From an uncultured Bacteroidota bacterium (GTDB lineage: Bacteria > Bacteroidota > Bacteroidia > Chitinophagales > S012-47): a DNA stretch of 5,898 nt. Shown piece after piece: positions 1-5,797 of this stretch. A program made the translations under genes and the position numbers. The notes beneath the pieces are model-generated. The model made no database searches, was not told the DNA's origin, and saw only the letters and a list, made by a program, of their open reading frames with translations. The stretch spans positions 1 through 5,898 of the forward strand of contig CAJXXO010000174.1 of the NCBI GenBank assembly GCA_913062655.1. Reading direction: 5' to 3'. Numbering within the stretch: position 1 is the first letter of the stretch; each line of letters starts with the position of its first letter.

Positions 1-2
1 CT

Positions 3-1232
3 ATTACCGTAGTTTCTACACTCCCCGGAGGTCCATCTGAGAAAGTGGGGATACAAGCCGGGGACAAAATTGTAGAGATTGAAGACAGTACAGTAGCCGG
101 TACGGGTATTGCCAATCAAGACGTAATCAGCAAATTGAAGGGGCCCAAAGGCAGTAAGGTGAAAGTGACGGTTAAGAGGAGTACGCAGCCTGATGACCTT
201 GAGTTTGTTATTACCCGTGATGCAGTTAAGCTAGCGAGTGTAGATGCCGCTTACATGCTACAGCCTGGGATGGGCTACATTAAAATGAGCAAGTTTGCTT
301 CTACCACCCACGCTGAAATGGTTGATGCGATAGAGCGGTTGAAAGAGAAGGGCATGGAAAAGCTGGTATTAGACCTCCGTGACAATGGAGGAGGGTATCT
401 CGATCAAGCCACCAAGATTGCAGACGAATTTTTGGAAGGCAACAAGAAGATTGTGTATACCGAAGGACGTATGTATCCTGAGAAGGTATATCGTGCCGGA
501 AAGCCGGGTGTATATGAGGAAGGGGAGTTGGTAGTAATGATCAATGAAAACTCAGCCTCAGCAAGCGAAATACTGGCCGGAGCCTTGCAAGATTGGGGTA
601 GGGCTACCATTGTTGGTCGAAGATCATTTGGTAAAGCACTGGTGCAGGAGGAAATTCTGTTGAATGATGGAAGTGCCATGCGGTTGACGGTGGCGCGCTA
701 TTTTACGCCAAAAGGGCGCTCCATTCAACGTAGCTATGAGGAGGGGATAGAAGCCTATAATGAAGAGCATTGGAATCGCATGCTCAGTGAGTATGAGGAA
801 TCCGACTCATTTGCGGTACATGATACCGCCCAATATGGCATTCAGCCAGATATTTATGTGCCGTGGGATACGACATATGTGTATCGTGAGCTCATATCAC
901 TCATCAACAGGGGCTATGTACCGCGCTTTACCTACCAATATTTTTCCAATCACCAAGGTGAGTTTGAGCAATATGAAGATGTACAGTCTTTCCTTAACAG
1001 ATATACTGTCAGTGATAACTTGGTGAACGCATTCATCACTAAGGCGGAAAGACGTGCAGAAGAAGATGGTATAACCTATGCATGGGATAGCTTGACCACT
1101 TCCAAAGAGCAGGTAAAACAAGTACTCAAAGCTTATTTTGGCCGGCAGCTATTTTACTACGATGCTTTTTATCCAGTAATGAATGAAATGGATAAAGAAT
1201 TACAACGAGCTATTCAGTTGCTGCAATCCTGA
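3..1232 (+). CDS. S41 family carboxy-terminal processing peptidase (CtpA/Prc-like), 5'-truncated by window edge
   Basis: The frame is open from the left edge (first full codon at 3) to a TGA at 1230-1232, giving 409 visible residues. A GTG at 45 lies inside the PDZ domain and is not the real start. Residues about 1-66 are the end of a PDZ domain with a typical GIQAGDKIVEIED core. The S41 protease core follows: GYIKMSKF, LVLDLRDNGGG, then ENSASASEILAGAL. The nucleophile should be Ser186 (middle Ser of SASAS) and the general base Lys211 (SFGKALVQ), 25 residues apart as in the Prc/CtpA family. DGSAMRLTVARYFTPKGRSIQ-type sequence follows, then a C-terminal region of about 150 residues beginning around YGIQPDIYVPWDTT, as in Bacteroidota homologues. 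Family members are exported periplasmic serine proteases that cleave near protein C termini and often act on envelope or peptidoglycan-related substrates; the substrate here is unknown. Full-length relatives are usually over 500 residues, so roughly 120-160 residues, including the signal peptide, lie outside. Confidence 0.95.
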   Translation: MTVVSTLPGGPSEKVGIQAGDKIVEIEDSTVAGTGIANQDVISKLKGPKGSKVKVTVKRSTQPDDLEFVITRDAVKLASVDAAYMLQPGMGYIKMSKFASTTHAEMVDAIERLKEKGMEKLVLDLRDNGGGYLDQATKIADEFLEGNKKIVYTEGRMYPEKVYRAGKPGVYEEGELVVMINENSASASEILAGALQDWGRATIVGRRSFGKALVQEEILLNDGSAMRLTVARYFTPKGRSIQRSYEEGIEAYNEEHWNRMLSEYEESDSFAVHDTAQYGIQPDIYVPWDTTYVYRELISLINRGYVPRFTYQYFSNHQGEFEQYEDVQSFLNRYTVSDNLVNAFITKAERRAEEDGITYAWDSLTTSKEQVKQVLKAYFGRQLFYYDAFYPVMNEMDKELQRAIQLLQS

Positions 1233-1242
1233 TCTACTCAGG
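1228..1242. other. Short palindrome spanning two convergent stop codons
   Basis: CCTGA (1228-1232), a five-base spacer, then TCAGG (1238-1242). The TGA of the peptidase (1230-1232) and the TAG of the SPOR protein (1234-1236, read on the minus strand) both fall inside it. It is the only inverted repeat I found at this junction. The stem is only 5 bp and has no adjacent T-run, so at best it is a weak bidirectional terminator. Confidence 0.3.
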
Positions 1243-2409
1243 CCGGGCATTTTCGATAATCCATGTGTCCGGATCATGCTCGCGCTTTAGTTTTTCAGCC
1301 AACTTTTCCGCGGCTGCATACTGCATGTAGCCACCAAAGCTTATTCGGTACACCTGCCGCTGATAATCCGTTACAATTAGTGTTGCGTAACCCTTAGCGG
1401 CCATTTCGAACTGGTACTCCTGAGCTAGCGACATCGTTTTGAAGGAGGCGCCAATTACGTAGTAGCGCTTGTTTGCGCGGCTACCATTCACATTGAATAC
1501 CAAGTCACGGAAGACATTTACATTGGTGGCCGAAGTATCTATCTCCGGCTCATCATTTTCCTCTGTAGAAGGTCCTTCCAGTGGCTCATCCTGCTCTTCT
1601 TCCTCAGCAGGTGTGGGATTCTCTTGTGTTTCCTCTTCGGCTTCTTCCTCGGTTTCTTCTTCCTCTGTTTCTTCTTCAGGTGTTACCTCTTGCTCTTCTT
1701 CAGTAGGTTCCTCTACTATTTCCTCCTGCTCTTCAGGCTCTTCCTGTACGATAATGTCCTCTTCGGTAACAGCAGGATCTTCCTGTTGCGTTTTCTTCTT
1801 TGGCCGGAAGACCAATCCGATGCCTAGATTGGTAAAGTAGTCACTGGCCTCATTGGCCGCTACTTGTGGGTTGTACCCATCCAGTTCGTCCGTAAACGTG
1901 ATATTGTAGAGGACATGGAAATTGAGCGCTAAACTTGAAGATATTGGGATTCTAACCCCTCCACCAATAGGTACAAAGACATCAGTACCAGAGTAAGCAT
2001 TTCCCCAGGGATCATTTTCAGGTGTAGTAATTTCTGTGATATTGGACAAACCAAGGCCTGCTCCCGTGCTTAGGAAGAGATCCAGTTTGTCGTTGGAGCC
2101 ACCGAAAATGGGTAGTAAATGCAGGTTGGTTCTGAGTGATAGCTGTGTGAAGGAATTGGAAAAACTAAGTGACTCTGCGCCAACTCTTTCATCACCAAGT
2201 AGGTTACCTACCGTACCTGATGCCTCTAACTCAAAGGCGGGATGAATACGATAAGCAATACCCAAATACCCGTGAAAACCATTGGTCGTTTCAATATCAG
2301 TATGGGATAAATTGAAACCCCCACCACCGGTAAAGGATATATTGGATGATTGACCGGATACGATCACAGTAAGGCCTATTAGGATGACAACGGTTATAAT
2401 AGATCTCAT
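1234..2409 (-). CDS. Outer-membrane beta-barrel protein with acidic linker and C-terminal SPOR domain
   Basis: 391 residues from an ATG at 2409. A GTG seven codons upstream (2430) is also in frame. I prefer the ATG because it aligns the signal peptide with that of the downstream paralog: residue 20 is Gln at the cleavage site in both. Residues 1-20 are a signal peptide (MRSIITVVILIGL..VSG/Q). Residues 21-203 are an OmpA/OMP_b-brl-like small barrel, probably eight strands, with GNLLG, LRTNL, GAGLGLSN and DELDGYNPQVA motifs. KKK (204-206) follows the last strand. Residues 207-296 are a linker in which about half the residues are Glu or Asp, with no Lys or Arg. Residues about 313-388 are a SPOR-type domain (RYYVIGASFKTMSLAQEY, then VYRISFGGYMQYAAAEKLAEKL). 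SPOR domains bind peptidoglycan stripped of stem peptides, so I infer an outer-membrane protein that reaches into the periplasm to contact the cell wall. It is the last gene of the era-der cluster. Confidence 0.88.
   Translation of the reverse strand: MRSIITVVILIGLTVIVSGQSSNISFTGGGGFNLSHTDIETTNGFHGYLGIAYRIHPAFELEASGTVGNLLGDERVGAESLSFSNSFTQLSLRTNLHLLPIFGGSNDKLDLFLSTGAGLGLSNITEITTPENDPWGNAYSGTDVFVPIGGGVRIPISSSLALNFHVLYNITFTDELDGYNPQVAANEASDYFTNLGIGLVFRPKKKTQQEDPAVTEEDIIVQEEPEEQEEIVEEPTEEEQEVTPEEETEEEETEEEAEEETQENPTPAEEEEQDEPLEGPSTEENDEPEIDTSATNVNVFRDLVFNVNGSRANKRYYVIGASFKTMSLAQEYQFEMAAKGYATLIVTDYQRQVYRISFGGYMQYAAAEKLAEKLKREHDPDTWIIENARPE
1522..1791 (-). repeat. Low-complexity purine tract encoding the Glu-rich linker
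   Basis: This part of the SPOR protein gene (codons 207-296) is built mostly of GAA/GAG codons mixed with CCT, ACA/ACC and CAG/CAA. The + strand therefore appears as a long pyrimidine-rich run of ctt/tcc triplets. It encodes degenerate EE-[TPQA]-EEE units with no strict period. Such tracts tend to vary in length by replication slippage, and a change in multiples of three would only lengthen or shorten the linker. Confidence 0.7.
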
Positions 2410-2487
2410 AGGAGTCAGTTTATAAACCACTAAAATACGATCTCCCCGTTTGAGATGCGAATATTCTCCTATTTAACCTAAGTTGGC
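2410..2487 (-). other. Intergenic spacer between the two barrel paralogs
   Basis: This 78-base gap is the largest inside the minus-strand cluster. Read on the minus strand it holds a 5 bp stem (ATCTC/GAGAT, 2440-2444 with 2452-2456, 7-base loop), followed by CGTATTTTAG. It also holds a GGGGAG that could serve the alternative GTG start at 2430. I found no TAnnTTTG element here. The hairpin is too weak to call a terminator but could lower expression of the last gene relative to the others. Confidence 0.25.
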
Positions 2488-3099
2488 CTATAGAAAGAAA
2501 CGAAAACCTAGCGATACCAATGAAAAGTGGTCATTGGCACTGTTACCTGCTACCTGAGGGTTATACCCATTAATCTCATCTGACAGTGTGACATGATACA
2601 ACCAACTACACTGAAAGTGAGTAGTGGGGGTAACCTCAAATTGTAAGCCCAGTCCAGCAGGTATTACCAGATCGCTTCCTTCATACAGTTCGCCCGCTGG
2701 GCCATCTGGGGGTGTATTCACTTCTTTCACCTGGGAAAGCAGCAACCCAGCTCCTGCGGAAGCAAACACATGTATCCCCGTCCCATGGTCTTTCTCAATC
2801 AATTGGTCCAGGAAGAGGTTGCCTCGTAAAGTGATTAGGTTAAATCGATTGTTAAACCTGAGCGGACTTACAGCCAGGTTTTCCTGCCCCCGCAAGTTGC
2901 CGGTGGTAAATTGGGCTTCTATCGCCACCACTTTAGCCGGTTGAAAACCAACAGTTATCCCACCATGGTAGGCACTGGTAGTGGGAATATCTGTATGCCC
3001 AATAACTGGCCCCCCTTGAAAACCAAGGTAAAAGTCGGACTGTGCAGGTAAAAAAGAGAAGGTGAAAAGGAAAGCAATGGCGAGTAATAGGTGTTTCAT
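2488..3099 (-). CDS. Small outer-membrane beta-barrel protein, paralog of the SPOR-fused protein
   Basis: 203 residues with an ATG at 3099; an AAGAAG about nine bases upstream may help initiation. Residues 1-19 form a clear signal peptide (MKHLLLAIAFLFTFSFLPA) with likely cleavage before Gln20. The rest has alternating hydrophobic strands and Gly/Asn turns typical of an eight-stranded OmpA-like or PorT/OMP_b-brl barrel, and ends in LGFRFFL, an aromatic C-terminal strand suited to outer-membrane assembly. It aligns end to end with the barrel of the next gene: HTDI-TT at about 35-41, GNLRG at 67-71, LRGNL at 91-95, GAGLLLS at 116-122, YEGSDLVIP, and DEINGYNPQVA at 174-184, the same residue numbers as in the paralog. 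It lacks the acidic linker and SPOR domain. No specific function can be assigned; barrels of this size may be structural, scaffold or adhesion proteins rather than pores. It lies 21 bases downstream of the small lipoprotein gene. Confidence 0.88.
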   Translation of the reverse strand: MKHLLLAIAFLFTFSFLPAQSDFYLGFQGGPVIGHTDIPTTSAYHGGITVGFQPAKVVAIEAQFTTGNLRGQENLAVSPLRFNNRFNLITLRGNLFLDQLIEKDHGTGIHVFASAGAGLLLSQVKEVNTPPDGPAGELYEGSDLVIPAGLGLQFEVTPTTHFQCSWLYHVTLSDEINGYNPQVAGNSANDHFSLVSLGFRFFL

Positions 3100-3120
3100 G
3101 TGTAATTCTTCTTTGGTGAA

Positions 3121-3291
3121 TTAGTTGATATCAGGGATGGAATCCATCGCCTGTTCTTCAATTTCTTGCTCTATCTCCGGATTGGAAGGTCCTTCTTCTC
3201 CTGAAGTATTACAAGCTGTCATTATAATCATTACCAAAGTAACAAACCCAACGGTAGTCCACCAATTTTGGTAGCGAAAAAGCCAATACAT
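3121..3291 (-). CDS. Small acidic lipoprotein (56 residues)
   Basis: A short gene immediately behind der, starting with ATG at 3289-3291 and ending with TAA at 3121-3123. The junction reads TAA-CAG-ATG, so only three bases separate it from the der stop and it is in the same frame as der. Residues 1-26 are an N-terminal segment with one Arg and a hydrophobic core (TVGFVTLVMIIM), leading to MTAC with Cys27 as the probable lipidation site. Met at -3 makes the lipobox slightly off consensus. The predicted mature peptide is only 30 residues, with nine Glu/Asp and no Lys or Arg, beginning CNTSGEEG. Acidic residues just after the Cys resemble Bacteroidota surface-export signals, but that is inference. 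Translational coupling to der and proximity to two outer-membrane barrel genes suggest an envelope role; no function is recognised. Confidence 0.78.
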   Translation of the reverse strand: MYWLFRYQNWWTTVGFVTLVMIIMTACNTSGEEGPSNPEIEQEIEEQAMDSIPDIN

Positions 3292-3294
3292 CTG

Positions 3295-4611
3295 TTATTT
3301 TTTTCTAAAGAAAATATTAATCGGTACCCCAGAGAGTGGAAAGGCTTTTCGCAATTGATTCTCCAGGTAGTTCTTATAGGGCCCTTTTACATATTGTGGA
3401 AGATTGCAGAAAAAGGCAAAACTGGGTGTATGTGTTGGAAGTTGGGTGACATACTTGATCTTGATGTACTTCCCTTTTACTGATGGTGGAGGATAGCGCT
3501 CAATGGCCGGTAGCATGACGGCATTCAGCTTGGAAGTGGTGATCTTTTGTTGGCGGTTTTTATATACATCCAGTGCTGTTTCAATGGCTTTGAAAATGCG
3601 TTGCTTTTCCAGCACACTTATAAAAACGATGGGTACATCTGTAAAAGGCGCGATCCGCGATTCTATACTCTCTTTAAATGAGGCTAAAGTGCGGTTGTCT
3701 TTTTCAATTAGATCCCACTTATTGACCAGGATAACGATGCCTTTTTTCTTTCGCTGAACGATTTGCAAAATTTTGAGATCCTGATTTTCAATACCTACCT
3801 GGGCATCCAACAACAAGAGACACACATCTGCCTCATCTATGGCCTTGACGGCACGAATCACGGAATAGAACTCAAGGTTCTCGTGTACCTTTGATTTTTT
3901 GCGGATGCCGGCCGTGTCGATAAGAAGAAACTCCTTGTTGTAATAGTTGTATAACGTATGTATGGTATCTCGCGTGGTACCTGCAATGTCCGTTACGATG
4001 TTGCGTTGCTTTCCTATCAAAGCATTTACGAACGAGCTTTTACCCACATTGGGCTGGCCGATAATTGCAAACCGAGGGTGTTGTTGCTTTTCTTCCTCTT
4101 CATCTGCAGGTAAAATCGCCTTTATCTTATCCACTATGGTATCTAGTAGTTCACCTGTACCACTACCCGACATAGATGATAGTGCTACTTGGTTTTCAAA
4201 CCCCAGGCTGTAAAACTCACTTGCATCTATTAACCGTTGGTGATTATCCACCTTATTTACAACCAAAATCACCTCACGTTCGGTTTTCCGTAATTTATCG
4301 GCCATCATCTGATCAAGATCGGTGATTCCGGTAGTGACATCTACCAGCCAGAGTACAATGTGGGCTTCTTCGAGAGCAATATCCACTTGCTCACGGATAG
4401 CTTTTTCAAAGACATCCTCACTGTGGGGTACGAATCCCCCGGTATCGATGAGATTGAATTCTACACCGCCCCACTCAGCAATGCCATATAAGCGGTCGCG
4501 CGTTACACCGCTGATATCATCAACAATGGCTTTTCGTTGACCGGTCAACCGATTGAACAGGGTAGATTTGCCCACATTGGGGCGACCAACTATGGCTATA
4601 GTAGCACTCAT
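3295..4611 (-). CDS. der: Ribosome biogenesis GTPase Der (EngA)
   Basis: 438 residues, normal length for Der, with the diagnostic two tandem GTPase domains and a C-terminal KH-like domain. G-domain 1: P-loop GRPNVGKS (9-16), SGVTRDR switch I (34-40), DTGG (56-59), NKVD (119-122). An acidic spacer (ADEEEE, 169-174) separates the domains. G-domain 2: GQPNVGKS (185-192), AGTTRD (210-215), DTAG (232-235), NKWD (297-300). The KH-like domain runs from about 354 to the end and has the usual PPPSVKGKYIKIKY segment. Der binds GTP and acts in assembly of the 50S ribosomal subunit in the cytoplasm. The G5 loops are atypical: SSM at 145-147 and SVL at 332-334, where SA is usual. The gene starts six bases after the era stop codon, and its 3' end (AGA-AAA-AAA-TAA) has a seven-A run just before the stop, next to the small lipoprotein gene. 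Confidence 0.98.
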   Translation of the reverse strand: MSATIAIVGRPNVGKSTLFNRLTGQRKAIVDDISGVTRDRLYGIAEWGGVEFNLIDTGGFVPHSEDVFEKAIREQVDIALEEAHIVLWLVDVTTGITDLDQMMADKLRKTEREVILVVNKVDNHQRLIDASEFYSLGFENQVALSSMSGSGTGELLDTIVDKIKAILPADEEEEKQQHPRFAIIGQPNVGKSSFVNALIGKQRNIVTDIAGTTRDTIHTLYNYYNKEFLLIDTAGIRKKSKVHENLEFYSVIRAVKAIDEADVCLLLLDAQVGIENQDLKILQIVQRKKKGIVILVNKWDLIEKDNRTLASFKESIESRIAPFTDVPIVFISVLEKQRIFKAIETALDVYKNRQQKITTSKLNAVMLPAIERYPPPSVKGKYIKIKYVTQLPTHTPSFAFFCNLPQYVKGPYKNYLENQLRKAFPLSGVPINIFFRKK

Positions 4612-4617
4612 GGTATC

Positions 4618-5499
4618 TTATTTCGGGTATCCAAATTGGCGCAGTACATTATCATCTTCGCGCCATTTTTCACGCACTTTCACGTGTAATTCCAAAAATA
4701 CTTTCTGTTGCAGCCACTCTTCAATGGCAAGACGCGCAGCCGTACCTAGCTTTTTAATACTTTGGCCTCCTTTGCCGATAATAATGGGCTTCTGTGTCTT
4801 ACGATTCACATAAATGAAGGCTTCAATTCGAGTCAGTTTTGCTTCTTCTTTAAAGGCATTGACTTCTACTTCTACAGAATAGGGAACCTCTTGCCGGTAC
4901 TGTTCAAGAATCTTCTCACGGATGATCTCTGCTACAAAAAATCGTTCTGTGCGATCGGTAAGCTGATCTTTTGGAAAATAGGGGGGATGCTCGGGTATAC
5001 CCTGCAAAATGTATTGGGTAACCTCGGCTAACCCATACCCCTTAGTGGCTACTATATGAAACTGGGAAGCTGAAGGTAAGGTCTCTTTCCAATGGTTTTC
5101 TATAGCCGTAATAGCAGTTGATTGCACAAGATCCACTTTATTGATCACTACGGCTATGGGCAATTCAAATCTTTGCAGTGCTACAGTAAGGGCGTCTGGT
5201 AATGCAGGACTAGTGGCATCAATGAGTATCAGCAAAACATCAGCATCTTCCAGGCTTTCCAACACGGCTACATTCATAGCATTATGTAGTTCGTATCCTG
5301 GTTCGTCAATAAAGCCCGGGGTATCAGAAAAAACTATTTGCCAGTCTTCCTTATTTACGATACCCAAAATGCGATGACGAGTCGTTTGGGCCTTTGGTGT
5401 AATAATAGACAAGCGCTCCCCTACGAGCTGATTCATCAGGGTGCTTTTTCCGGCATTGGGTTTACCTACAATATTTACGTACCCGGCTCTATGCGTCAT
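4618..5499 (-). CDS. era: GTPase Era, 16S rRNA-binding 30S assembly factor
   Basis: 293 residues, normal length for Era. GTPase domain: P-loop GKPNAGKS (12-19), QTTRHRILGI switch I (38-47), DTPG (59-62), NKVD (120-123). The G5 position reads ATK (151-153) rather than the usual SA-K. The C-terminal KH domain has its GxxG loop as GKGG (242-245) within KPIIIGKGGQSIKKLG, followed by KVFLELHVKV and a WR....LRQFGY end, as expected for Era. It binds near the 3' end of 16S rRNA and the inner membrane and couples 30S maturation to growth. The start ATG at 5497-5499 is secure because the first residues (MTHRAGYVNIVG) match the normal Era N terminus and no closer Met precedes the P-loop. It is the first gene of the minus-strand cluster. 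Confidence 0.98.
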   Translation of the reverse strand: MTHRAGYVNIVGKPNAGKSTLMNQLVGERLSIITPKAQTTRHRILGIVNKEDWQIVFSDTPGFIDEPGYELHNAMNVAVLESLEDADVLLILIDATSPALPDALTVALQRFELPIAVVINKVDLVQSTAITAIENHWKETLPSASQFHIVATKGYGLAEVTQYILQGIPEHPPYFPKDQLTDRTERFFVAEIIREKILEQYRQEVPYSVEVEVNAFKEEAKLTRIEAFIYVNRKTQKPIIIGKGGQSIKKLGTAARLAIEEWLQQKVFLELHVKVREKWREDDNVLRQFGYPK

Positions 5500-5503
5500 A
5501 GAA

Positions 5504-5511
5504 CAAAGGTA
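5504..5511 (-). promoter_or_regulatory. Probable -7 promoter element for era (TACCTTTG)
   Basis: Read on the minus strand this is TACCTTTG, an exact match to the Bacteroidota sigma-ABfr -7 consensus TAnnTTTG. It ends four bases before the era ATG, so transcription would begin at or within a few bases of the start codon. A matching -33 TTTG is not evident: a TTG occurs 26 bases upstream, further than the usual roughly 19-23. It is the only match to this motif I found on the minus strand upstream of or within the cluster. Confidence 0.45.
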
Positions 5512-5642
5512 CGAAGTGTTGCACCATCATGCAGGAGCAAGAGTTGGGCTTACATAAGGTTATTTCTATTGGCCGATTAAGGGGTTGTTTTCACAGGAGG
5601 AAAAAGCGTACTGGCAGAATGAGGCCAAATAACAGCGGATAA

Positions 5643-5677
5643 TGCCCCACTTTTACAATCGTTGAAGCAAAGGGGCA
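5643..5677. repeat. Hairpin, TGCCCC...GGGGCA
   Basis: The six-base arms TGCCCC (5643-5648) and GGGGCA (5672-5677) are perfect complements. Beyond a two-base bulge, TTT (5651-5653) can pair with AAA (5669-5671), leaving a loop of about 15 bases. It directly abuts the next hairpin, sharing base 5677. No T-run follows it on either strand, so it is not a simple terminator. Confidence 0.4.
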
Positions 5678-5715
5678 GGATGGTGAGGTTGGGGAGCCTC
5701 GCCATCCTCATTTTT
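5677..5715 (+). terminator. Strong hairpin followed by T-run, possible + strand terminator
   Basis: The arms AGGATGGTGAGG (5677-5688) and CCTCGCCATCCT (5697-5708) pair over 12 positions with one G-T wobble around an 8-base loop (5689-5696), followed on the + strand by CA and five Ts (5711-5715). That is the form of an intrinsic terminator for rightward transcription, yet no + strand gene is recognised upstream. For the leftward gene entering from the right edge the same stem is followed by GCCCCTTTGC, a poor T-tract, so it could be a weaker terminator in that direction. Confidence 0.45.
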
Positions 5716-5797
5716 ACTGCAAGCCCAAAGATAATACTAATTCAGCTCAACATCTCACCTCGCTACACCAATTCTCATAGCAAGTGTTTCAGTATGA

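Larger units (their letters stand above)
5512..5797. other. Intergenic region upstream of era
   Basis: No convincing gene lies here. Short open frames exist on both strands: + strand 5529-5642 (37 codons) and 5680-5820 (46 codons), and minus strand 5711-5577 (44 codons). None has a signal sequence, domain, ribosome-binding site or familiar motif, and they overlap one another or the hairpins. The supported contents are the era promoter region at the left end and the two adjacent hairpins at 5643-5708. Confidence 0.5.

Noticed and set aside
45..1232. GTG at 45 as the start of the S41 peptidase
   Set aside because: The frame stays open upstream to the window edge with conserved PDZ-like residues, so the gene is truncated by the window.
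1469..1840. Long Ser-rich and Phe-rich open frames on the + strand opposite the acidic linker
   Set aside because: They are antisense readings of GAA/GAG codons; the sense frame has a signal peptide, barrel and SPOR domain.
2410..2430. Extending the SPOR protein to the GTG at 2430
   Set aside because: It adds seven residues before the signal peptide, whereas the ATG at 2409 aligns the signal peptide exactly with the paralog. The GGGGAG upstream of the GTG keeps it possible.
2440..2456. Small stem (ATCTC/GAGAT) between the two barrel genes as a terminator
   Set aside because: Only 5 bp, with a T-run interrupted by other bases; too weak to call.
3886..3893. TACCTTTG on the + strand, matching the Bacteroidota -7 promoter consensus
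   Set aside because: It lies inside der in antisense orientation, with no downstream + strand gene and no supporting -33 element; a chance match.
5577..5711. 44-codon minus-strand open frame
   Set aside because: It runs through both hairpins, has no ribosome-binding site, domain or signal sequence, and its Cys/Pro/Ser mix is unlike neighbouring proteins.
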